From Pandoraea anapnoica (GTDB taxonomy: Bacteria > Pseudomonadota > Gammaproteobacteria > Burkholderiales > Burkholderiaceae), in assembly GCF_902459765.1 (NCBI RefSeq), contig NZ_CABPSP010000024.1:1-39371 (forward strand): DNA of 39,371 bases. The letters run 5' to 3'. Positions 7,045 through 15,955 of the stretch are shown in pieces. The translations under genes were made by a program, and so were the position numbers. Under the pieces are notes generated by a model. That model had not been told where the DNA came from and did not search any database. It worked only from the letters and a program-made list of their open reading frames with translations. Positions within the stretch are counted from its first letter, which is position 1. Every line of letters starts with the position of its first letter.

Positions 7045-10000
7045 TCAGAACGGTGCCGTGAACGTCAGTCGGAAGCCCTGCTGCAAGCCGCCCATCCCCG
7101 TCGTCACGCTGTAATCCAGCCCGAAGATGAGCGTACCGGTGCGTAGTTTCGTCCCCGCGCCGACTTGCACGCGGTCGCTGCCGTACGGAGTGCCCGGCAC
7201 GAAGTACACCGGCCCGCTCGACGCAATATCCGCATACGCCAACCCCGCCAGACTCTGACCGTTGAAGTCGTGCTGCAACTCCACGCGAATGTAGGGTGAG
7301 AACGTCCCGATGCGTGTCGCCTTCGCGAAACCTGCGCGCACGCCCAGCGTGCCGGAGAGCGTATTCACGTTCTGCTTGAAGTACGTGAGCGCGTTCAGCC
7401 CCGCACCGGTTTCGCTGTACTGATCGAGCGTGGAGCGCGATGCCGTCAGACGTCCGTACGGCGAGAACAGCCAGTCGTCGCTCCGGTACTCGTAGCCCGC
7501 CGACAAGGCGCCGAAGAACTGCTGGCCGTTGCGCTTCCCGCGCGCGAAGTCGTTCGCGTCGATGACCCAGCGGCGCGAGTCGAAACTCAGCGTGCCGAAG
7601 CCTGCGACGGCATCGACGAAGAGCACCGGAATCGGACGATAGCTCGCGTACAACGCACCGCTGTAGCTGTCGCCCGTGCTGCGCGTACCGGAACTGCCGA
7701 TGTCGGTCGAGTCGTGTCCGTAACCGACGCCCGCGCCCAGCGAGAACTGGTCGGAGAAGCGATAGTCCGCGCCCATCGTCACGCCACCGGTCGTGAACTT
7801 GAAGCCCGAGCGCTGGGCGGCCGTGTTGGCGAAACCGAAGTCCACCGTACCGGCTGTCCAGTAGGCGAAACGCTGGTCGCCGTTCTCGCCTTCGCCGGGC
7901 AGGTCGGGACCGTCGCCCGTGGCAACGCCGCTTGTGCCGCTTGTGCCTGCGTTCTTGTCCGACCTGTCGCGCACATCCAGGCTCTTCGCCTTATTCATCG
8001 CCGTCGGGCTGACTTCCCCCCGCAGGCACGCGTCGCGATCCGTCATGCCGATGACGTCCTGACAGCGCGCCGGGTCGCGACTGTTGCCACGATCCGCCGA
8101 CGGCAGCACCACGTTCAACCCGTTGCTCGACGGCGCACGTCCCTTACCGTGCAGCATTTCGAGACGCTGGTTGTAGTTGCCGATCTGCGTGGTGGCGAAG
8201 CGGCGAGCGGCCTCGACCTGTGCGCCGATGAGGCCGGTCACGTCAGGATCGGTCGTCGGATCTTTACGCGGTGCGACCGTTACCTTCGCCGTGCCCGGGG
8301 CCGATGTCGCGTTGGCGTTCGACACCGTGTACGTAATCACGGCGACACCCGCGAACGCCGCCGCCGGTACGAAGCGCAGCGTGTAGGCATTCCCCGTGGC
8401 AACGGCGGCACGCGCGACACCCGCTGCGACAGGCGCAGCCGACGTGCTGATGATCGTTGCCGTCCCGGCATTCGCCGGTGAGATCGATACAACGTTCGCG
8501 CCCGTGAACGGGCCACCCGTGGCGCTGGTGGTGATGTCGAAGTCGGCCGTGCCGTTGGCGGCGACGGACATCTCTTGCGGTGCGGCCGTCACCGGCACGG
8601 CACGCACGGTCACCGTCACCGGAATCGGGGCGGACGTACCGATCGCGTTGGTCAGCGTGTAAGCAAACGTCACGTCGCCATTGGTGCTCGGCGTCGGCGT
8701 ATAGACGATGTCCTCGCCATTGACCACAGCCGTGCCGCTGGCAGGCGGCGTCGCAATCGCAATGCGCGTGAACGGCCCGCCCACCGCGTTGGCCGTCGCG
8801 CGGAACGTGACAGGTGCGCTGGAGAGCGTCTGCGTCTGCACGGCCGGGGCAGATGCGACCTGCCCAGTGATGCTGACGTTGTAGCTTTGCAGCGCGTTCA
8901 GCGGCGTGCCCGGCCCGGTACTCGAATCCCTCACCGTGACGGTGAAAGTGCTGGTGCCGGTCGACGTCGCGGTGCCGGACAACACCCCGCTGACCGGGTC
9001 GAGCGTCAACCCTGCGGGCAGCGCGCCGGAGGTGACCGTGTAGCGATAGGGTGCAACGCCGCCCGACGCCGTGAACGTCTGCGTGTACGCCTGACCGGCG
9101 ATCGGCGCGGGGAGCGCGGACGGCGTCAGCGTTATCGATCCCGTGTTGACGTTCAGGGGCAGCGTGACAGTTCTGGAGAACGGCGCGCCGGTGCCTGTCG
9201 TCGAGTCATTGAGCCGGATCGTGACGGAGAATGCCCCCGCTGCGGTTGGGGTCCCCGTGATCGCGTAAGCGCTACCGTTTTGGGTGAGCTGCAAGCCATT
9301 CGGCAGGCCCGTCGCCGTCACTGTGAAGCCCGCATTCGCGCCCGAAACGGAGATGCCTTGCGTATAGGGCACGCCCAGCGTCCCGGCGGCTAACGAACTG
9401 GTTACGATGTTCAGGTTCGGGCCCAGCACGCGCACGTTGTATCCGATCGCGCCCGAGAAGTGGTTGGCGTCCGTTGCGACGACCGTCACAGCACTGCCAA
9501 CCGATGTCTGCGTCGGTGTTCCGCTGATCGTGCCCGTTGCCGGGTTAAAACTCAGGCCCGTAGGCAATGTCCCGGTCAACACATAGGTATAGGGCGCCGC
9601 GCCACCGGTTGCCTGAACCGTCTGCGTGTAAGCAACGGCGGCCGTCGCATCCGGCAGGACACCCGGCGAAAACGTAATCGTCGGCGCACCGATCGTCATG
9701 GTCAGCGAGCTGCTGGTGACCGGCGGGTTGGTCGTCGTGACCGCATCGGTCGCCTTGACCGAGAAGTTAAAGGTACCTGCCGCCGTCGGTGTACCGGAAA
9801 GCAAACCGGTGGGACTCAGTGTCAGACCGGTCGGCAAAGCGCCTGAAGCTACGGCATAGATGTACGTACCCGATCCACCCGAGGCCGACGCCAGCGACGT
9901 GGTGCTATAAGCCACGCCGACCGCGCCTGCGACCGGTGCCGAAGGCGTGTACGCAAACGTCGACGGCAGCACCGTGACGGTGACGGTGCCCGGCGCTGAT

Positions 10001-12438
10001 GTTCCGGCCACGTTCGTCATGGTGTAAGTGAACGAATCCGAGCCCGAGTAGCCGGGGGTCGGGGTGTAAGTCAGCGTCGTACCGGTCACCACGACTGTGC
10101 CGTGGGCAGCCCCTGTGCCAACAGCCACCGACGTGATGTGATTCGAGAGATCGAGCGCAACGTTGACCGCTCCGCTATTGAACGGCACGTTGGGGAGGGA
10201 AAGCGTGGCGGCCGTCGGCACGGCGACGAACGTGAAGCGGTCAGCCGAACCGGTGGTACTTGTTCCACCGGGGCCGGTCACTGTCACGTCCACTGTCCCG
10301 GCCGATCCGGCAGGCGACGAGGTCGTGATCGACGTGTCGTTGACGACGGTGAACGCTGCACTCGTCGCACCGAACCTGACCCCAGTCGCCCCGGTGAATC
10401 CCGTGCCGGTGATCGTCACGGCCGTGCCACCCGCGGCCGCCCCGATGTTCGTCGACAAACCGGTCACCATCGGTGCCGCAAGGTAGGTGAATCTGTCGTT
10501 GGCGTTGGTCGCGCTGGTACCACCCGACGTGGAAACGGTCACATCGACTATGCCACTACCGGCGGGGGCATTGGCGGTGAGCATCGTGCTGCTGTTGTAA
10601 GAGATGTTCGTGGCATTGGTGGTGCCGAACTTCACAGTCGACGACGGCGTGAAGCCGGTACCGGTGATCGTTACGCTCGTACCCCCGCTGCTGCTGCCCG
10701 ACGTCGGCGAAATCGACGTGAGCGTCGGCACTGCGGTGTAGGTGTATTGATCCCCGGGGCCGGTGGCGCTAGTGCCACCGGGCGTCGTCACGCGAATATC
10801 GACGGTGCCCACGGAATGCGGCGGCGCCGTCGCCGTGATCTGTGTGGCGGTGACGACGACAAAGCTTGCCGACGTCCCTCCGAACGTCACCTGCGACGCA
10901 GCGGTGAAGTTCGTCCCGGAAATCGTCACGAGTGTGTTGCCGGAGACTGGCCCTTCCGTGGGCGAGACGGACGACACTGCGGGGGGCGATATGAACGTGA
11001 ACCAGCCGGTCTGCGTCACTGCCCCTCCCGCCGTCGTCACAACGATGTCCGCACCGCCTGCCGCATGCGCGGGCGTGGTCACGGTCAGTGACGTCGCGCT
11101 ATTGAACGTGACTGAGCTGGCCGCCGTCCCACCGATGGTCACCGTCGATCCCGGAGTGAAATTCGTGCCCGTGAGGGTGACGGACGTCCCCCCCGCCGTT
11201 GGACCGGTCGAAGGTGAAGCGGACGAAAGCGTGGGAGGAGCAACATAGGTGTACCAGTCGCTCGCGCCGGTGGCGCTGGTCCCGGCAGCGGTCGTCACAG
11301 TGATGTCGACCGTGCCCGCAGCACCGGCTGGGGCGACGGCCGTCAGCGACGAAGCGCTGGTGACGCTCACGCCTGCCGCCGCCGTCGCGCCGAATTTCAC
11401 CGACGTGCTTCCCGCCACAAAGTTGCTGCCGGAAATCGCTACCGTCGTGCCGCCACCCGTGGGTCCTGAACTCGGTGAGACATTCGACACCGTCGGCGCG
11501 TTGACGTAAGTGAACTGATCGGCCCCACTGACGGCACTCGTGCCGCCCGGCGAAGTGACCGTGATATCGACAGTACCTGCGCTCCCGGCAGGCGATGTCG
11601 CGATGATCTGCGTGGCCGTTTTCGATGTGATGCTGGCCGACGTTCCACCGAAGATGACACTGGTGACATCGGCGAGGTTTGTCCCGGTAATCGTCACACT
11701 GGTGCCGCCCGCCGTAGAGCCCTGAGACGGCGAGACGCCCGTTACGGTCGGCGGCGGGACATACGTGTACAAGTTGCTGCCTGATGCCGCCCCTCCGTTG
11801 TTTGACACCCCCACGCTGACCGCACCCGCGAGGTGAGCCGGTGCAACGGCGGTGATTGTGTGTTGATCGTTCACCGTCACACTCGTGGCTTCGGTAGCGT
11901 CAAAGTAAACGTGGGTCCCCTGGACAAAGTTCGTCCCGGTGATGACGACCGTATTGCCCCCTGCGATCGGCCCGCTTGCGGGAGAAACGCTACTGGGTTG
12001 TGGAACGCCAAGCTGACGGGTGATGTTAATCGTGACCGGGTCGCCAGACTGCTGGTACATCGTGAACGTCCAGCTCGTGTTCGTGTTCGTTATCGACGTA
12101 CTCGGCGTGAATTTCAACGGGTAATCCCCCGTCCCCGAAAGGTCGACCAGAAGCGATGACCCGTCGGCGGCTACGACGGCATTAGTGTCACCACCGGCTG
12201 AGCTGAAAAGCCCGTCAAGCGCCGGATCGCATGCCCTCACAATCGGATCGGCCGACGTGATCGTATAGACGGTCTGCCCCGCCAGTGTCGCATTCCAGTT
12301 GATGGTACACGCCGCAGCAAACGACGCCCCAAAGCTCGCGACGAGCGCCAGCAAAACCTTCAGCCAGAAAAGCCAAAGCGTGGACAAATCGGGACGAGCG
12401 CCGGGCTCACCGCGGCGGAAGCGAATGCTGGACGACAT
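7045..12438 (-). CDS. Giant autotransporter adhesin with IPT/TIG and putative Ig repeats
   Basis: A 1797-residue type Va autotransporter-like protein. Order: extended basic signal peptide (about 1-43, hydrophobic core LWLFWLKVLLALVASFGASFAAA); an N-terminal domain with two cysteines (about 44-145); seven IPT/TIG modules (about 146-730), each opening P-x-V-x-x-x-SP and containing GGT-x-V-x-I-x-GTNF; a cadherin-like/Ig module (about 731-815); four He_PIG putative-Ig modules marked by ALPxGLxxxxxxGxxxGTPT (about 816-1190); two more Ig-like modules (to about 1375); a helical linker QVEAARRFATTQIGNYNQRLEM; a low-complexity passenger end; and a C-terminal 12-strand barrel (about 1530-1797) ending in Phe. 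Start ATG 12438 has GGGGA upstream. The architecture indicates surface display and adhesion or matrix roles; no protease triad is seen. Domain limits are estimates. Confidence 0.9.
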   Translation of the reverse strand: MSSSIRFRRGEPGARPDLSTLWLFWLKVLLALVASFGASFAAACTINWNATLAGQTVYTITSADPIVRACDPALDGLFSSAGGDTNAVVAADGSSLLVDLSGTGDYPLKFTPSTSITNTNTSWTFTMYQQSGDPVTINITRQLGVPQPSSVSPASGPIAGGNTVVITGTNFVQGTHVYFDATEATSVTVNDQHTITAVAPAHLAGAVSVGVSNNGGAASGSNLYTYVPPPTVTGVSPSQGSTAGGTSVTITGTNLADVTSVIFGGTSASITSKTATQIIATSPAGSAGTVDITVTSPGGTSAVSGADQFTYVNAPTVSNVSPSSGPTGGGTTVAISGSNFVAGSTSVKFGATAAAGVSVTSASSLTAVAPAGAAGTVDITVTTAAGTSATGASDWYTYVAPPTLSSASPSTGPTAGGTSVTLTGTNFTPGSTVTIGGTAASSVTFNSATSLTVTTPAHAAGGADIVVTTAGGAVTQTGWFTFISPPAVSSVSPTEGPVSGNTLVTISGTNFTAASQVTFGGTSASFVVVTATQITATAPPHSVGTVDIRVTTPGGTSATGPGDQYTYTAVPTLTSISPTSGSSSGGTSVTITGTGFTPSSTVKFGTTNATNISYNSSTMLTANAPAGSGIVDVTVSTSGGTSATNANDRFTYLAAPMVTGLSTNIGAAAGGTAVTITGTGFTGATGVRFGATSAAFTVVNDTSITTSSPAGSAGTVDVTVTGPGGTSTTGSADRFTFVAVPTAATLSLPNVPFNSGAVNVALDLSNHITSVAVGTGAAHGTVVVTGTTLTYTPTPGYSGSDSFTYTMTNVAGTSAPGTVTVTVLPSTFAYTPSAPVAGAVGVAYSTTSLASASGGSGTYIYAVASGALPTGLTLSPTGLLSGTPTAAGTFNFSVKATDAVTTTNPPVTSSSLTMTIGAPTITFSPGVLPDATAAVAYTQTVQATGGAAPYTYVLTGTLPTGLSFNPATGTISGTPTQTSVGSAVTVVATDANHFSGAIGYNVRVLGPNLNIVTSSLAAGTLGVPYTQGISVSGANAGFTVTATGLPNGLQLTQNGSAYAITGTPTAAGAFSVTIRLNDSTTGTGAPFSRTVTLPLNVNTGSITLTPSALPAPIAGQAYTQTFTASGGVAPYRYTVTSGALPAGLTLDPVSGVLSGTATSTGTSTFTVTVRDSSTGPGTPLNALQSYNVSITGQVASAPAVQTQTLSSAPVTFRATANAVGGPFTRIAIATPPASGTAVVNGEDIVYTPTPSTNGDVTFAYTLTNAIGTSAPIPVTVTVRAVPVTAAPQEMSVAANGTADFDITTSATGGPFTGANVVSISPANAGTATIISTSAAPVAAGVARAAVATGNAYTLRFVPAAAFAGVAVITYTVSNANATSAPGTAKVTVAPRKDPTTDPDVTGLIGAQVEAARRFATTQIGNYNQRLEMLHGKGRAPSSNGLNVVLPSADRGNSRDPARCQDVIGMTDRDACLRGEVSPTAMNKAKSLDVRDRSDKNAGTSGTSGVATGDGPDLPGEGENGDQRFAYWTAGTVDFGFANTAAQRSGFKFTTGGVTMGADYRFSDQFSLGAGVGYGHDSTDIGSSGTRSTGDSYSGALYASYRPIPVLFVDAVAGFGTLSFDSRRWVIDANDFARGKRNGQQFFGALSAGYEYRSDDWLFSPYGRLTASRSTLDQYSETGAGLNALTYFKQNVNTLSGTLGVRAGFAKATRIGTFSPYIRVELQHDFNGQSLAGLAYADIASSGPVYFVPGTPYGSDRVQVGAGTKLRTGTLIFGLDYSVTTGMGGLQQGFRLTFTAPF

Positions 12439-12855
12439 GTTTTCCCCGAATCCCCGCCCTGCACAGGCTCGGAGATCACATTGTTTTTTTACCCATCGCA
12501 GCAATATCGCCGAATAAAACGCCGAAGCGCCTTATCACACATTTCGGTACATTTTATTAATTGTTACCGACACCTCACGACACTATGCGAACGCGTGGGA
12601 AGGGTAAAAAACATGAAAATGCGTGTCAAGGAGTACTTACAAAATTCAAACAGATAGCAATCGAATCAAGGGTTTTCACTGACGTTTTCAACCGGTAATT
12701 TTCGGTACATGAGAAAAATTAAAACATCCGTTTCAAATTTATAGACTAAAAAATAACGTCTCCGAACTAATTTAAATCACTGGCTCTCGATGGCACAATT
12801 CGCGCCAACAACTCATCAAAAAATCGTGGCACTGCCACATAACGAGGAAGAACCA
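12439..12855. other. AT-rich intergenic region between autotransporter and tail-collar genes
   Basis: This 417-base gap is conspicuously AT-rich from about 12500 to 12780 compared with its flanks. It must hold the divergent promoters of the autotransporter (left) and the tail-collar operon (right). An 11-base direct repeat TTTCGGTACAT occurs at 12542-12552 and 12700-12710. No gene is supportable, although a frame opening at 12790 runs into the first tail-collar gene. Confidence 0.55.
12542..12710. repeat. Pair of 11-bp direct repeats TTTCGGTACAT
   Basis: Identical copies lie at 12542-12552 and 12700-12710, 158 bases apart start to start (about 15 helical turns), in the AT-rich divergent region. 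They could be binding sites of a regulator controlling the two divergent units; the binding protein is unknown. Confidence 0.4.
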
Positions 12856-13401
12856 GTGGAAGCTTATCTCGGGGAAATAAGGTTGTTTGCGTTCGGTATG
12901 TCGCCGCGCGATTGGGCGCCATGTGCAGGACAACTGATGAACGTCAATATCAATCAGGCGCTGTTTTCGGTCCTGGGGATTCAATACGGGGGAGATGGCA
13001 AAAACAATTTCAAGCTGCCGGATTTGCGCGGGCGTGTGGCTATGCATCGCCTGCCGGGGACTTACGAGCAAGGCGTTCCCGGCGGCGAGGAGACCGTTAC
13101 GCTGACGCAGGCGCAAACGCCTGTTCACACCCATTCGTTTCAGGCCGCGGCGAACAGCGGAACCCAGCCCATCGCCAGCACCGACAAAAACCGGCTGTTC
13201 GCGAAAAGCGCTGTGGTGAACGAAGGGAAAACGGTTGACGGCGCTGCGTTGTATGGCCCGCCGACGGAGCAAACGCTCGTCAAGGAATCTCCTGAAGCCT
13301 GTAGCACGACGTCCGACGCGCTCGGCCACAACAACATGCAACCGTCGCTGGTCATGAACTACATGATCTGCATCAACGGCATTTACCCGTCGCGCGGCTA
13401 G
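12856..13401 (+). CDS. Tail-collar domain protein 1 (MdpB-like)
   Basis: A 181-residue protein of the phage tail-collar/microcystin-dependent protein family (PF07484). The collar domain fills the N-terminus: YLGEIRLFAFG, then WAPCAGQLM, then the diagnostic YGGDG-x(4)-F-x-LPDLRGR (about 45-59). A GGEETVTLTQAQTPVHTHSF stretch and a C-terminal NYMICINGIYPSR follow. I start it at GTG 12856, which has the strong AGGAAG Shine-Dalgarno sequence and aligns with the starts of its two paralogues; the frame extends upstream to 12790 with non-homologous sequence. No other phage genes are nearby, so this looks like a bacterial member of the family rather than prophage debris. It is first of a three-gene operon with spacers of 9 and 12 bases. 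Confidence 0.87.
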   Translation: MEAYLGEIRLFAFGMSPRDWAPCAGQLMNVNINQALFSVLGIQYGGDGKNNFKLPDLRGRVAMHRLPGTYEQGVPGGEETVTLTQAQTPVHTHSFQAAANSGTQPIASTDKNRLFAKSAVVNEGKTVDGAALYGPPTEQTLVKESPEACSTTSDALGHNNMQPSLVMNYMICINGIYPSRG

Positions 13402-13410
13402 GAGTTCGAC

Positions 13411-13944
13411 ATGACACCGTACTATGGAGAAATTCGCTTGTTTGCGGGCAGCTACGCCCCGGTTGGCTGGATGATCTGCGATGGGACGCTCGTCAACATT
13501 TCAGATTTTGAAGTCTTGTTCTCTTTGATCGGAACGACGTATGGCGGCGACGGCGTTAGCCGATTCGCGTTGCCGGATCTGCGTAATCAGGTGCCGATCG
13601 GCATGGGACAGGGACTGGGGTTGAGCAATCGCGTGCTGGGGCAAAAGCTCGGGACTGCCACGGTCACACTCAAGTCGACCGAGGTGCCGGGCCACGTGCA
13701 TGACGTCTATGCGACGACCAGCGATGCCACCACGCCGACGCCAGGTGATGGCGTCATGCTGGCCAAAACGGCCGCCAACTTCTACGACACCGGTGCGCGT
13801 AACCCGGGCGGCAAGGCCGCGTTGTCGCCGAAGGCCATCAAGCCGTCAGGCAACGCAGAACCGACGCCTCACAACAACCTCATGCCCACGGCGACGCTGA
13901 ACTACATCATCGCCGTGGACGGCATCTATCCGTCGCAGGGCTGA
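13411..13944 (+). CDS. Tail-collar domain protein 2 (MdpB-like)
   Basis: A 177-residue paralogue of its neighbours. The collar domain reads YYGEIRLFAGSYAPVGWMICDGTLV, then LFSLIGTTYGGDGVSRFALPDLRNQVPIG; the middle has a TEVPGHVHDVY segment resembling the receptor-tip region of tail fibres, and the end is LNYIIAVDGIYPSQG. The ATG has GGAG upstream, located within the preceding gene's stop region, so translation is probably coupled. Function of the family in bacteria is unsettled; the shared histidine motif HxH near the middle could bind metal (inference). Confidence 0.88.
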   Translation: MTPYYGEIRLFAGSYAPVGWMICDGTLVNISDFEVLFSLIGTTYGGDGVSRFALPDLRNQVPIGMGQGLGLSNRVLGQKLGTATVTLKSTEVPGHVHDVYATTSDATTPTPGDGVMLAKTAANFYDTGARNPGGKAALSPKAIKPSGNAEPTPHNNLMPTATLNYIIAVDGIYPSQG

Positions 13945-13956
13945 CCAGAGCAAACA

Positions 13957-14475
13957 ATGGACGAATACTACATTGGTGAAATTCGCATCTTTGGGTGCAA
14001 CTACCCGCCTGCCAACTGGGCCTTTTGCGACGGCTCGCTGTTGCAGATACGCGCCTACCCGGTGCTCTTTTCTGTCATCGGCAACCGTTTCGGTGGTGAC
14101 GGCAAGCTCACGTTCGCCGTTCCCGATCTCCGGGGATATGTGGCGCAAGGAATGAATACGGCGGGTGATCTGGGCAAGATTCAGGGGGCGACGACGGTGA
14201 TGTTGACCGAAGCGAACATGCCGTCGCACACGCACACCGCTTATACGAACAACACGCGTCCGGGCAATGTGACCGGCGACGACAAGTTGCCTGCCCGATT
14301 CATCTCGGCGGGCGCGAACGCTTTCGTGGAGGATTCGGCGTCATCGCTCGTGTCGCTGTCGCCAAAGACGATGAGTGCCGTTGGCGGCGGCGCGGCGCAC
14401 AACAACATGCAACCGTTCCTGCCGATGAACTTTTGCATCGCGTTGGAGCGGGGAGAATTTCCGCCGCGACCGTGA
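13957..14475 (+). CDS. Tail-collar domain protein 3 (MdpB-like)
   Basis: A 172-residue third paralogue: YYIGEIRIFGCNYPPANWAFCDGSLL, then FGGDGKLTFAVPDLRGYV, a mid-protein EANMPSHTHTAY with the HTHT motif, and MNFCIALERGEFPPRP at the end. It is the most divergent C-terminus of the three, replacing the GIYPSxG ending. It starts at an ATG with only a weak purine-rich upstream site and is the last gene before a strong terminator at 14541-14572. The three proteins are probably co-produced and could form a mixed assembly; this is inference from tandem arrangement only. Confidence 0.87.
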   Translation: MDEYYIGEIRIFGCNYPPANWAFCDGSLLQIRAYPVLFSVIGNRFGGDGKLTFAVPDLRGYVAQGMNTAGDLGKIQGATTVMLTEANMPSHTHTAYTNNTRPGNVTGDDKLPARFISAGANAFVEDSASSLVSLSPKTMSAVGGGAAHNNMQPFLPMNFCIALERGEFPPRP

Positions 14476-14540
14476 AGACGGTGACGACAATCGTCAAACA
14501 ATCAGCGCCCTACAGATAAGAGATACAAGAACGCCATTGA

Positions 14541-14572
14541 AAGCCCGTCGGCAGGTTGCGACGGGCTTTTTT
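14541..14572 (+). terminator. Terminator of the tail-collar operon
   Basis: AAGCCCGTCG (14541-14550) pairs perfectly with CGACGGGCTT (14559-14568) across an eight-base loop and runs into six T residues. It closes the three-gene operon; the converging minus-strand gene ends 12 bases further on. Confidence 0.9.
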
Positions 14573-14584
14573 ATCGATGCTGCA

Positions 14585-14992
14585 TCAAATCCCGCCAAGC
14601 AAATCGTGCGAATCGAGAATGGCAAAGGCGATTTCGGGGCGGGCGTCGAGACAACGTCGAATGGCGGCGGGAATGTTGGAGCGGGTTTTTCGGCACAAGC
14701 CGGGTTGCGCGTCCAATTGAATGATGATGCCGCGCAGGGTTTTGACTTCGTTCGGGCTTGGCGTAATGCGCAACCGAATGCCGAGTTGGGCTTGCATCAA
14801 ACCGATCATGCGGTTTAGATCGTTGTAGCTGGAAATCGCCTCGATTCGCGCGATCAGCCGCTTTTCCTCGGCTTGCGTGAGCATCAGAATGCGCCGGTCG
14901 CCTTGGGCATCCTGAAAGAGCGTTTCCCGCTCGCAGGTGCAGGCACCGGGCGGGCACTCCGTACGAATGGGAATCTGAATCTCGGCGGCCAT
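14585..14992 (-). CDS. Conserved hypothetical protein with N-terminal CPPGACTC motif
   Basis: A 135-residue cytoplasmic protein I do not recognise by function. After MAAEIQIPIRTE it has CPPGACTCERE (about 13-23), three clustered cysteines that could bind metal or iron, then an LTQAEEKRLIARIE helix and a C-terminal half rich in basic residues (GLCRKTRSNIPAAIRRCL). Similar proteins seem widespread in Burkholderiaceae (recollection, not checked). ATG 14992 is chosen because conserved sequence appears to begin there; the frame continues upstream to 15124 with no similarity. The Shine-Dalgarno site is poor. Confidence 0.6.
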   Translation of the reverse strand: MAAEIQIPIRTECPPGACTCERETLFQDAQGDRRILMLTQAEEKRLIARIEAISSYNDLNRMIGLMQAQLGIRLRITPSPNEVKTLRGIIIQLDAQPGLCRKTRSNIPAAIRRCLDARPEIAFAILDSHDLLGGI

Positions 14993-15127
14993 GACGGGGA
15001 CAACGCAATAAGGGGAATGGCGGGCGTGGCGCCCATTATCAGCCAAACCAGTATCGCCGGTGTGACGCCCGGGAGCCATTAGGGATTTCAACGCCTGTGC
15101 GCGGTCTGTCGGCCAAACCGACAAAGG

Positions 15128-15424
15128 CTACGAGACCGCGCGGTAGCCCTGATCTGCGAGATGTCGTTGCAGCCACGTTCCGCCAGAACGAGCGACAACT
15201 ACGTTCTTCGCGATAAACACTGCACTCCCGGCCAACATCGCCGCCGGATATCCGATGGACCATAGAACTCCAACGAAGCAGTCAACCGCAACCAAACGCC
15301 CACCTCGGTGCACAAGCCCTTCCGAAAATGCCCACAGAGATCCAAAAAGCAGTGCGGCCCAGTTGAAACCTGGCTTCACGCGACGCTCCGGCTCAGTGGA
15401 ATGGATCATCAAAGTCGAAGGCAT
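15128..15424 (-). CDS. Small membrane protein (DUF2628-like)
   Basis: A 98-residue protein with two hydrophobic segments. The KPGFNWAALLFGSLWAFSEGL segment (about 17-37) resembles the DUF2628 signature (aromatic-rich FxWxAxLFGxxW), and a second helix spans GVLWSIGYPAAMLAGSAVFIA (about 52-72). Function is unknown. The start could be ATG 15424 or the sixth codon ATG 15409; neither has a good ribosome site. It is divergent from yjdM across a 187-base region. Confidence 0.55.
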   Translation of the reverse strand: MPSTLMIHSTEPERRVKPGFNWAALLFGSLWAFSEGLVHRGGRLVAVDCFVGVLWSIGYPAAMLAGSAVFIAKNVVVARSGGTWLQRHLADQGYRAVS

Positions 15425-15611
15425 GACATCTGGTGGGAAATAGTGAACATAGGCAATTTATTGTCTTGCCATCGACATTCTTTAGCCGATGGGACTTGCA
15501 CGCGGGTTTCAGGATGCCCCCTGCCCTTGAGCCAACGCAAGGGATGCCCTGGCCGACAACGTTATACTCTCGCGCTCTTATTGCCTTCGCATTACTTCAG
15601 GGAAATATCAA

Positions 15612-15953
15612 ATGAGCGCTCTGCCCCCATGCCCGAAATGCAACTCCGAATTCACGTATGAAGACGGCGGCATGTGCATCTGCCCGGAATGCGGCAACGA
15701 ATGGTCGGCGCAGGCCGAAGTTGCGGCGGAGCCGACCGAGCGCGTCTATCGCGACGCCACCGGCGCGATTCTGCAAAACGGCGACACCGTTACGGTCATC
15801 AAAGATCTGAAGCTCAAAGGCGGTGGCGGCACGATCAAGATCGGCACCAAGGTGAAAAACATCCGTCTTGTCGACGGCGACCACGACATCGACTGCAAGA
15901 TCGACGGCTTCGGTGCAATGAGCCTGAAAACGGAGTTCGTGAAGAAGGTGTAA
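15612..15953 (+). CDS. yjdM: Zinc-ribbon protein YjdM (PhnA family)
   Basis: A 113-residue protein matching E. coli YjdM (formerly PhnA) almost end to end. An N-terminal zinc ribbon CPKC-x13-CPEC (Cys 7, 10, 24, 27) is followed by a compact beta domain with [13 protein letters not shown] and [22 protein letters not shown]. The old name alkylphosphonate utilisation protein is misleading, because YjdM is not required for phosphonate breakdown and its role is unclear. The start has a good AGGGAAA Shine-Dalgarno site, and the product's length is normal. It converges on the GFA-family gene with a 2-base gap, so the two transcripts probably overlap at their 3' ends. Confidence 0.93.
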   Translation: MSALPPCPKCNSEFTYEDGGMCICPECGNEWSAQAEVAAEPTERVYRDATGAILQNGDTVTVIKDLKLKGGGGTIKIGTKVKNIRLVDGDHDIDCKIDGFGAMSLKTEFVKKV

Positions 15954-15955
15954 GG

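Noticed and set aside
10102-11091. Long plus-strand frames opposite the autotransporter
   Set aside because: They follow the periodicity of the IPT/TIG repeats and have no ribosome sites or domains; shadows.
12790-12855. In-frame extension of the first tail-collar gene
   Set aside because: The GTG at 12856 has a strong AGGAAG site and matches the N-termini of the two paralogues; the extension lies at the edge of the AT-rich regulatory region.
12856-14475. Prophage or tailocin remnant
   Set aside because: Only tail-collar proteins are present; there are no sheath, tube, baseplate, lysis, portal or integrase genes and no attachment repeats around the adjacent DNA.
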